In this document: one piece after another, positions 10,555 to 18,150 of the stretch | How the letters are laid out: every line of letters starts with the position of its first letter | Numbering within the stretch: position 1 is the first letter of the stretch | Assembly: GCA_000467715.1 (NCBI GenBank) | Contig: AJFK01000229.1 | Coordinates: 1-38,040 of the forward strand | Direction of reading: 5' to 3' | DNA: 38,040 nucleotides | Source: Hysterium pulicare CBS 123377 | Taxonomy: Eukaryota > Ascomycota > Dothideomycetes > Hysteriales > Hysteriaceae | The notes under the pieces: model-generated | The model's database searches: none | Told to the model about the DNA's origin: nothing | What the model saw: the letters and a program-made list of their open reading frames with translations, nothing else | Position numbers and translations under genes: made by a program

Positions 10555-11104
10555 CTACTCAGTTGTGGCTGACCTTTCTTTCTCCCAGCATTTCTCCAAA
10601 TCGCCAACCCCAATGGATGCCACATTAATGGTGCTCGAAAATTGTGTATGCCTAGCTCGTGCAAGGTTTAAAGTGTTCACATCAATGTTCCCACAGTGTG
10701 AGCAGCCTTGAGGATGGTTCTGCGCTAACTCTGACGTGAGTTGAGCAATAAATGGATGGAGGTTAGGGTCAACGAGTCGAGTCAGTCGCTTTGCAGCTAC
10801 ACCAGATGGTTTGCATAGTACAATGCTCAAAGTTTGCTTACATTATGCTTGCTTTTACCTCCACCACGCACGTGTCCGAAGTCGGGGAGATCTAGTTGAT
10901 TGTTAGTATATCTGCTCTGAAGAACTGTGACTGACCTTCTTCGCAATTCCTCCCAGACTTTAGTCCTTGAACTATCACTCCTGCTGATCGAGTGTTGCTA
11001 CTCTGCTACCAAAACTAACTGCTGTATCTTCGCGGCGTGTCCTGGGACCTTCGCGACCTCGACGCTACTTGTTTGAACTTGCTTCCTGACCGATCCAGTC
11101 TCAT
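10555..11104 (-). CDS. possible small spliced gene, unassigned
   Basis: Weak candidate. On the minus strand an ATG at 11104 opens MRLDRSGSKFKQVASRSRR. Further down there is a very good 44-nt intron (10935-10892) with GTCAGT donor, TACTAAC branch and CTAG acceptor, followed by coding-like LPDFGHVRGGGKSKHN. A last open stretch ends at 10555 and contains CSHCGN and a Glu/Lys-rich end. The joins between these parts need at least two further introns whose ends I could not place with consistent phase. It could be a real small gene, a decayed one, or chance. No function is suggested. Confidence 0.22.
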
Positions 11105-11514
11105 GGCTACTAGGAAAGTGTTCGTAGCAAATTGAAAGAACGCATATATCAAGGCGTCCCGCTTCCCAACCTTTCGACTCGGGGAGCCATGACCTTCAAC
11201 CAACAACATCAATCTTTAGCTATTGTGGTCTGTAGCCTTGTTTTGCGTCTACCTGGAGTACTTTCCGCAAGCCATAACATGGTATATGTTGTTTGGTGGC
11301 TGGTGAAGCTCGATGCAGCCTCAAATTGCCCCCTTCCCGCCTCGTGATGGCTCTAAACATGCACGATTGCGCCAGTGGCATCGTCCGTGAAGCTACCTTG
11401 GCCCTTGCAGCATGATTTGAAGAGGCGGACCTGTGTATCCCGTCGGTTATTAGCTGCAAGCTGCATGCCATTCTCAAACGAAGTTTTCGTGACCCGGCAG
11501 CTGGCGGGGAGGCC

Positions 11515-11522
11515 TATATAAA
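11515..11522 (+). promoter_or_regulatory. TATA box of gene C
   Basis: TATATAAA lies 85 nt before the ATG of gene C, with the same spacing style as gene A. Confidence 0.65.
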
Positions 11523-11606
11523 TGCCCAATTTTCGAGACTATAGAAACACCATCGACGCTACAACATTAACCACGTCAGTTTCTCGATTACAAATCAATC
11601 AGGGAC

Positions 11607-12417
11607 ATGTTTACCATCGGAAATGCCGACGGTACTGGTTGGTGGTTGGGTCCCGAGCCTGGCGATGAATCGCAACCAGTTCATCCTGGTTATGTGACAC
11701 GGTTGCCATTCTGCGGATGCAATCTCTTCTCCATTGCTTTCGAGGAGACTTGCCCACACGGCTACGGTGGACTAAAACCCGACCCCAGTACTCCCAAGCT
11801 TATTCCAAAACCTTCCGGTCTGCGCCTCAACTCAACGTCCTTCAAGCCGGGCCACAAGGAGCATCGCCTTTCTGTAGCTTTTCTGAGCATTCAGGAAACC
11901 AGCCCTACGATCGAACAAGTTGTAAGTAGCCCTTGTTATTCACGAGGGCCAGCTAAGGAGGGAAATGCAGCTTGGAAGGCTCTGGTAAAACTGACGGCAA
12001 GCAGAATCTTCGTGTGTCTGGTATGGTCCGAGGTCCTAAAGAATCTTCAACTCCAAAAGCTCCTGAGCGCGATGGTCATTCAAAGTAAAGCAAACCGCAG
12101 TCAAAATTCAGAAGACCAAGCAGTCCCAGACTATGAGAGGTACTTACTATTCATGCGGCTCTTACGAACTAGGAAAGGCGGCTTATACCATCGCAGATTC
12201 TCCAAAGAGCGCTTCAATCAAGAGTTCGGATGACGCCCCTGTCACTCTGAATACAGAAACTTCAACAACAACATATGATGAGTGGAGCAATGAGAGCGTC
12301 AACAGTTCGGATGCTAGCCATGATGGAGATTTCGAGGAAGAAGATGAACTGGCGAGTGAGTCGGGTAGTGAGGAGGACTGGCGTTGTGTGAACGCCGCCG
12401 ATGCCTGTTTCATCTAG
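11607..12417 (+). CDS. array gene C: GTGWWLGPEP-type protein, about 200 aa, spliced
   Basis: Unrecognised gene, paralogous at its N-terminus to gene D: MFTIGNADGTGWWLGPEP versus MFTVGNPDGTGWWLGPEP. Exon 1 is 11607-11921, ending at a GTAAGT donor in phase 0, the same phase as the first intron of D. The last exon ends at 12417 and encodes a very acidic, Ser/Thr-rich region finishing GSEEDWRCVNAADACFI, with Trp 11 residues from the end. The simplest phase-correct model is a single intron 11922-12129 (acceptor TCCCAG), giving 200 aa. An alternative middle exon starting at 12005 after a CTGAC branch site is coding-like, but I could not connect it in frame to the end. The middle of this model is therefore uncertain and partial decay cannot be excluded. 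Confidence 0.55.
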
Positions 12418-12646
12418 TAGATGGATTGCTCCATTGATTCATTCTCGGGACGTCTTCGATCTAAATGAATTTGCCTGATGAACTGGCCCCCAGGATGACA
12501 TGTGGCAAGAGAGTTGTGGTGTCACTGTTTATTGAATTAGTCTATAACTAAATTCTATTCATCAAATCCAAGTCAGGCATAGAGCTTCTTACTATACGAT
12601 TCTATCCATGTTGTGGTGCATGAATTGCATTCATCTGCAGCTGCCT

Positions 12647-12660
12647 TCCGCGTGACCAAA
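12647..12660 (+). promoter_or_regulatory. 14-mer shared with the promoter of gene E
   Basis: TCCGCGTGACCAAA lies 17 nt upstream of the TATA-like box of gene D. Gene E has TCCGCGTGACTAAA at 13749-13762. This may be a common upstream element or chance; no factor is assigned. Confidence 0.3.
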
Positions 12661-12676
12661 TTCCCCACAAAAAGAG

Positions 12677-12684
12677 CATAAAAA
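12677..12684 (+). promoter_or_regulatory. TATA-like box of gene D
   Basis: CATAAAAA lies 65 nt before the ATG of gene D, in the position held by TATA boxes in the neighbouring array genes. It is a weaker match than the others. Confidence 0.45.
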
Positions 12685-12748
12685 CACCTAACCATTAGCT
12701 GCACAAAACGCCATCCCGATCAACAACCCAACAACAACCCACCCAAAA

Positions 12749-13411
12749 ATGTTCACGGTAGGAAATCCCGACGGCACAGGCTGGTGGCTCGGGCCAGAGC
12801 CGGAAGACTCTCCTTCGTTCATAGGACGTCCTCGCACTGTAGCCAACAACGCTTCCAGCATGCATGCTGCTGCTGGTACAGCCAATTGCTACCAGAATCC
12901 ACACGCCGGAGTGGGTCGCGCCTCGTCGTACGGTCGACCTGTCGCACATGGTCATTACAATCCCGAGGTAAGTCTCCTTAACCTGTTTGGCGTTTTGTAA
13001 ATGTAGCAAGTCTGACGTGTACACGCAGGCAGATGAGTCCCCCCGGGTTCGGCGTTGCTTTCCGGCTCGCCCACCAACTGGCTATCCGCAAGGGAAGGTT
13101 TCAAGCAAGAGTAAGGTCAAATTCAAAGGCTGGGCGAAAGACACGATCGCGCAGACAAATCTCGTGCAGGGTAAGTTCGAGGGATTCGTAGCAATGACCT
13201 TGCAAGTAAAGCTAACAGCCGTACAGAGGAGCCCAAAGTCGATAAAGGCGCAAACGGCAGCGAACAAGCAGAGAAAGGACGTAAGACGGACGAGCAGAAC
13301 CCTACGACTGAGGTTGCTGAGGAGAAGTTGAAGGAGGTCCAGGATGACACGGAGCCACTCGATGGAGAAGAGTGGACTCTCGTTGGTATCAACGAGGGGA
13401 CCATTAATTAG
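12749..13411 (+). CDS. array gene D: GTGWWLGPEP-type protein with WTLVGINEGTIN tail, 181 aa
   Basis: Unrecognised gene with three exons: 12749-12967, 13029-13170 and 13227-13411. Introns of 61 and 56 nt both open with GTAAGT and have CTGAC and CTAAC branch sites; phases are 0 and 1. The N-terminus MFTVGNPDGTGWWLGPEPED is shared with gene C. The centre is Gly/His/Asn-rich and then basic (KVSSKSKVKFKGWAK). The last exon is a Glu/Lys-rich probable helix ending DGEEWTLVGINEGTIN, Trp 170, 11 residues from the end. Eight residues of this tail (VGINEGTI) are identical in gene E although the rest of the two proteins is unrelated. No signal peptide; likely cytosolic or nuclear. Confidence 0.72.
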
Positions 13412-13960
13412 GTCAAGTCAGTTAACTTCCACTCAGCACACACTTGGTCTTTTTGCTTGCGGCAAATCTTTGTATAGACTTGTCTTGACGAGAATGCCGC
13501 ATTGTTAAGTGTAGCATCGGCAAAGTAGTGGCAGTACAATGTTGGTTATCCTAATTCTAGGGATGTTGCCATGTATTCAAGCTTTGTTCCAATAGATAAT
13601 GGTGCCCAAGCCTAGGTCATAGTGAACCATTAGTTCAAATCAAAAGCGAATGGTGGTAGAATGATATCAGATTTAACTCACCGCTATCACAAATGTAGTT
13701 TGAGGTATAGAGTGAATTATGCTCCGAAGAGGCCCTGGACCAACCCGCTCCGCGTGACTAAAAGCGTCCGGTTGGGAGGGCGAAAGTGTGATTCTATGCC
13801 CTACGGTTCGTAGATAGTCTGGTCACCAATTATAAAAACTGTCGAATTCACACCAAGGTTAGGTAGAACAACACTTTCGGATTCTCACCACCCAAACCAC
13901 CCCTCCAACTTCACATCAACGGCCTTTCCTCTGGATGTGAATGAGCTCGACTTAATCGCG
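13412..13960. other. intergenic region D-E with promoter of gene E
   Basis: This 549 nt stretch has no supported coding frame. It contains the 14-mer shared with the gene D promoter (13749-13762), and a CCAAT box directly abutting a TATA box at 13826-13837. Confidence 0.5.
13826..13837 (+). promoter_or_regulatory. CCAAT-TATAAAA promoter of gene E
   Basis: CCAATTATAAAA places a CCAAT pentamer immediately before TATAAAA, 124 nt upstream of the ATG at 13961. CCAAT is the site of the Hap/CBC complex in fungi, but direct abutment to TATA makes simultaneous use uncertain. Confidence 0.55.
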
Positions 13961-14666
13961 ATGTCCGAGAATCAGAATTTTCGTGACTCTGCAGACGAGC
14001 AATCCGAGGGAATTTCGCAAAGCGTATCAGCTACGGGTGCAGCCCCAACACCACGAAAACGGACTCTTGATGATTACTTGAGAGAACGCCTTCATCCTGT
14101 GCGCGACCACTTAAGGCAATTGATGGAAGCCAACACAGAGAACTATCCTCTCAAACATGAGCAATTGCCAATACTCAGAGCTGAACTTCTAGCCGTGGGG
14201 AAGTTTATCTGTGATCGATTTCAAACGCGACCACATCTTGTGATGGAGCTCTGGTAAGATTAAGATGAGGTCTTGTTGCGCACATGAATATTAGCTGATT
14301 GCGTCCAGGGGTCTTGTCGCTCGCAACTACTGGCCTAGCGAACATTTGGATGCAGATCGTATCAAAACTTTGTATGAGAATTATGCGACTGAAGGAGCTT
14401 CCGAGTCCATTGTGACCTTGGATGCTACAACTTGCAGCCATGTTCGCGACGCCAGCGCAGAGCGGGAGTTACTCGGACTGGATCGCAAGCTTTTCCAAGA
14501 TCCGGTGGACTTCATCGAAGCAAATTGCAGGCTCTTCGGAATCACCAAGACGGAAGAGCTACTCGAAGAGTATGTCGACGTTCCTGACCTAGAGGATGAA
14601 TTAGACAGGATGGAAGATGAAGAAGAGTGGGTTTTCGTTGGCATTAACGAAGGAACGATCAGGTAG
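13961..14666 (+). CDS. array gene E: single copy of a new ~85-aa module plus WVFVGINEGTIR tail, 216 aa
   Basis: Unrecognised gene. An earlier GTG is open, but the first in-frame ATG is 13961 (MSENQNFRDSADEQ). Exons are 13961-14253 and 14309-14666; the 55-nt intron interrupts a TGG codon in phase 2. Residues ~40-125 form a module also found twice in gene F: YLRERLHPVRDHL, LMEANTENYP, ELLAVGKFI, then MELW, the intron, GLVARNYWPS and IKTLYENY. It is predicted helical, with conserved Trp-Pro. The rest is Leu/Asp/Glu-rich, with EEYVDVP and a final DEEEWVFVGINEGTIR (Trp 205). Frame, phase and similarity to F support the exon model strongly. No signal peptide or membrane helix. Confidence 0.78.
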
Positions 14667-15174
14667 GCGGAGTAGGATTCATCCGGTCATGCGGGACCGG
14701 CTTCAAGTAATGAGTGCGAGTCGATGAGTTCGAGAATGTGGTTTTGGAAAACACGAGGCTCTATTAATGACCGGAGAGTCTGTTGTCGTGAAAAGTACCG
14801 AGGTCTACATCATGTAAAATATTAGCTCAATGAAATTGAACAAGGCTCCTTGGTCAAACCTGTTAAAATCTTGCTTATACCATGTATCACTTGCAAGCAT
14901 CCCAAAGGCAGATTGCTGCAGCCAAATAACGCTAAATGTTTACTCTGGGCATGTAGGTGACAATATTTGTCAACTCGAGGTAGCCATAGTGTGAATTGCG
15001 TTCATTCACTGATTTAAGGTCGGCTGTGCCGTGATTCAGGTCCTGCATCCGTAAGTCACAGAATCACCACTTACAGCGCATATAAAACGCCACCACGTAC
15101 GTACAGTCCCTCCCATCAAACTCGATCCAAAAAACCCCAAGCTTTTACACCAACAACCTTTCTTCCAATCAACC
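14667..15174. other. intergenic region E-F with promoter of gene F
   Basis: No coding frame seen in 508 nt. The last ~100 nt carry the ATATAAAA box and an A/C-rich leader before the ATG of gene F. Confidence 0.5.
15080..15087 (+). promoter_or_regulatory. TATA box of gene F
   Basis: ATATAAAA lies 88 nt before the ATG of gene F, close to the spacing in genes A and C. Confidence 0.65.
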
Positions 15175-16554
15175 ATGTCCACGAGCAACGCCAAGGAGAA
15201 CTCAGGGCTTGCATCCGAGCACCTCAAGGAGAGCCAATTATCTCCCGGATACATCAGTGCGAGGCTTCAACCCGTTTATGATAAGCTTTGTCGACTGAGG
15301 GATGCCACCGAGGCACAATATCCTGTCATGCAGGATCTGTTAGAGGCTCGACAGAAAGAGCTGATTGCGATTGGGAACCATATTCGCAAGGATTACCGAG
15401 ATTGCCATGAGGACCAGATTTGGTAAGTGACAAGTCCATGAAATGCTGAGCGGCTCTTTTGGTATCATGGAATACTAACACACCTTAGGGCATATATTAC
15501 TCGTCATTATTGGCCGGATAAAACAGAGACAGGCAAGTCAGTCCGGAGGATGTACGACCAAATTACCTTGCTGGATCCAATTCCCGACTCAGCTCTGTCG
15601 TCAAATAAGCAGGCTGAGGCGACACTTCGAGGACCTTCCGGTGAAGCGGCTTGCGAGAAGACAGTTGCGCCCGATGATACTGATGACAAGCTTGTAAAAG
15701 CTGTTCATAAGCTGGGGTTGGAGACCCCGAGCCAATCCAGAATCCAGAATCCGATACATGAGCAGTACCTGGAGGGTTTACCTGAATCCGTTCGTGTCAG
15801 CCTTCATCGTCTGCGAAATGCAAACTCCCTAAACTTCCCAATCGACAAGCATCGAGAAGTAGTCATCAGATGGGAGCTTGTCAGAATAGGCAGGTTTATC
15901 TGTTGTAAAGAGGAAGCGAAGTCTGTTGATGAAATGGACCTCTGGTAAGATTGGGAATCCTTCTCGAAGTCGCATTTGGAAAATTTAACTTCATCTAGGC
16001 AACTCGTTAGTGATTGGTGGCCAAGCAAGCAGGATGTAGCTGGTGTCAAAAACTTGTACAACAGCATTGAAATTTCCTACAGAGATATTCAACTTTACAA
16101 CAAGGTAATGTCAACACGAACTGGTTCTGCGACTACTGGAGCGGATATAAAGGCTACGGAGGGCAAAGGCAAGAAGCGTCGGCGAGTCGGTAAGTCGTAT
16201 GCTATCAGTAACCTTAGACTTGAAGCTGATGGTTGCATAGGAACTAAGGCGGATATCTCAGCTGCAAAGACAACGAGGAAGGTGCAAGATCCTCCACTCG
16301 TTCCTAAGTCTGAAGCACAGATCCAAGCTCGTATAGCCAGGCAGCAACAATCCTTGTTGGTGCAGCAGCAAGCCGTGATGGACCGCAAAATGGAAGAAAA
16401 GTTAGCAGAGAGGCATTACGCGAAGATAAGCAATGAGAAGCAAGCTGTAGTGGACGACTACATCGAGGTTCCTCTCAGTGACAATGAGCGTGGTGCCGAG
16501 GAGGACGAGGACGACTGGGTCTTCGTTGGTCCCGACGAGGGCAAAATCATCTAA
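15175..16554 (+). CDS. array gene F: tandem duplication of the E module plus WVFVGPDEGKII tail, 402 aa
   Basis: Unrecognised gene with four exons: 15175-15422, 15489-15944, 15999-16189 and 16241-16554. The first two introns each split a TGG codon in phase 2, exactly as in gene E, and each lies at the same place in one copy of the module. Copy 1 (residues ~20-110) reads YISARLQPVYDKL, LIAIGNHI, EDQIW, then HYWPDK and VRRMYDQI. Copy 2 (~195-285) reads YLEGLPESVRVSL, LVRIGRFI, MDLW, then DWWPSK and VKNLYNSI. After this come a basic KGKKRRRVG patch, a Gln-rich helix (ARQQQSLLVQQQAV), DDYIEVP and the acidic tail DEDDWVFVGPDEGKII (Trp 391). The third intron (51 nt) is in frame either way. Probably cytosolic or nuclear. 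Confidence 0.78.
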
Positions 16555-16786
16555 GTGGTTTGCGATGGCGTTGCTCGCGAAGGGTGCGTACTGGATGTTC
16601 AGTCAGTGAGTTTGAGATGCCTAGGCATGCAGCTCGTTCCTTAAGATAAGAGCCTGCAATCATCTAGTATGGTAGGAAATCGGCCAATTGAAAGTGCTAT
16701 GAGTATTCTTTGTTGTTAGTCCTTGGTTTCTTTCAGTGGAGCCACGGTATGAATTTTGACTCTTAACGTGTAACTTTTGGGAAAAC

Positions 16787-16836
16787 AGAACAAGTGTGAA
16801 GTGGGGAAAGAAGAACAAGTGTGAAGTGAAGAAAGA
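16787..16836 (+). repeat. 25-bp tandem repeat, two copies
   Basis: Two adjacent copies of a unit beginning AGAACAAGTGTGAAGTG, identical at about 23 of 25 positions, lie 230 nt downstream of gene F. No function is apparent. Confidence 0.7.
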
Positions 16837-17631
16837 TTGTCAACGATAGAAAACGTGGACCAGAAATTGGGTACGACCAAACAAAATCTAATCAAACCAT
16901 GATGTGCAGAGTGCCAATCTCCTCGAAACGTAGGGAAGCATCGCAGTTGATTGCAATTAACCTGCGAGTGAGCGAAGCGACTACTGCGAATTCGGATGAT
17001 GAGACAAATAGGTTGTCATAAGGCAAGAGATCTGAAGCCAACTTCTGCGTGACTATTAGTGACTCTATCAACTCATCAAAGGTTTCAATCATCGAATGCT
17101 TTCCGCCTCCAGTGCCGCCAGAAGGAGTTCCGAGCGATGAAAGGAGGACGGAGGACAGAGAACAGGAACACATGGACAAGCGGCGCATGTAGCATGGCAT
17201 ACAGCCAGCGGTATGCAATGGGCTCAAAAGCCGAAAGATGTTGAGATGCTATTCTGGAGGACGCAGGTTTGTGAGAACGGCGATGCACTGGAGGTGGTGG
17301 AGTTTCGATTTTCGCGGAGTGCAGTCAGCATACAAACAGGTCAAACTTTAGCGGTGCGGGGTCTTGGCATTGAAAAGGACGATCGATTTCAGAGATGGTT
17401 GATAAAGGTTATGGGCGGCCACGATGCTTTTGAAGTGGCAAAGTCTATGTCGCCTTAGCTGCTCACTAAAATCAACCCAAGATATTTTCATGTTCCGGCT
17501 GGAGACCGCATAAGTTGGTTTCGATTCCGCATCATATTAACTTTGGATTCCTAGAGCTAATTCAAGGAGAGAAGAAGTCTACCCTTGAGCAGATCCACGT
17601 CAGCGTCAGCAAAAAGCAAAAGAGGACAAGT

Positions 17632-17745
17632 AATCGTGTTCTGGTTGGTCCCGAACCCGAGCTGGCATCTGCAGGGGCCGTAGGCTTACCGTTAAGAGGC
17701 ACAACGCGTGCCGGGTGTAACATCGTTCATGCACCAAAAGTAAGC
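17632..17745 (+). pseudogene. possible relic of a C/D-type (WWLGPEP) gene
   Basis: The stretch reads NRVLVGPEPELA in an open frame without an ATG and runs to APK followed by a GTAAGC donor-like site. In genes C and D the start region reads GTGWWLGPEP, and a first exon of similar type ends at a GTAAGT donor. The DNA CTGGTTGGTCCCGA resembles gene C with an internal stretch missing. The similarity is short, so coincidence is possible. If real, it is the 3' edge of array A-F. It lacks a start and the acidic-Trp tail. Confidence 0.28.
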
Positions 17746-18150
17746 ACCCAGCACATCACCGCCCATCAATCACTTGTAACGACTTCTCCTCCGATGCGGC
17801 GTAAATGGCGAGTCATGCAATTCAGGTCCGCTGCCCGGTGTATTCTACGTACCGCCTTTAAAGGGCCGATTTTAGCGTCGCGGGGATTGGAATATTGATC
17901 ACGCATCTTCAACAGCTTCTGCCTTCTTTCTGCCCTCTTCATTCGTACGTGCGCCCTATGACAGGCGAAACTTATTGCCCGATGAGCTGGTTTTAACGTC
18001 TGGGGGTTCTTGTAACGCGTCGCTCTACTGATCATCGCTACCGCGGGAGTTAGCCTATGAAAGGGAGCTTCTTCACATCAATAATAGTATAGTGTTGGAC
18101 CAGATTTGCCCCAAGTTTTTGAGGACGCTGATAGTTTGAATAGAGCAGCC

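Larger units (their letters stand above)
9872..11606. other. long spacer between genes B and C
   Basis: This 1.7 kb stretch is mostly without a clear gene. A possible spliced minus-strand gene lies at 10555-11104 and is listed separately. The last ~100 nt are the TATA-containing promoter of gene C. Confidence 0.4.
12418..12748. other. intergenic region C-D with promoter of gene D
   Basis: No coding frame. It holds the sequence TCCGCGTGACCAAA at 12647-12660, found with one mismatch upstream of gene E, and a TATA-like CATAAAAA at 12677. Confidence 0.5.
16555..18150. other. spacer after gene F with weak open frames and a possible relic
   Basis: This 1.6 kb stretch has no firm gene. An ATG frame at 17213-17458 on the plus strand (81 aa, MQWAQKPKDVEMLFWR) and a coding-like minus-strand frame ending at 16892 (IETFDELIESLIVTQKLASD) are both possible pieces of unrecognised genes, but neither has clear splice partners. 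A 25-bp tandem repeat and a decayed-looking C/D-type fragment are listed separately. Confidence 0.35.

Noticed and set aside
6485-11374. 17-mer CATGCACGA[CT]TGCGCCA at 6485-6501 and 11358-11374, as a shared regulatory element of genes A and C.
   Set aside because: One such near-match pair is expected by chance in 38 kb, and the two lie at very different distances from their genes (about 950 and 250 nt).
11717-11929. Alternative reading frame inside gene C that looks coding-like (YSQAYSKTF, SGNQPYDRTS).
   Set aside because: It would need a poor GTGACA donor and does not continue in frame after the GTAAGT intron. The frame beginning MFTIGN runs to the same donor in phase 0, as in gene D.
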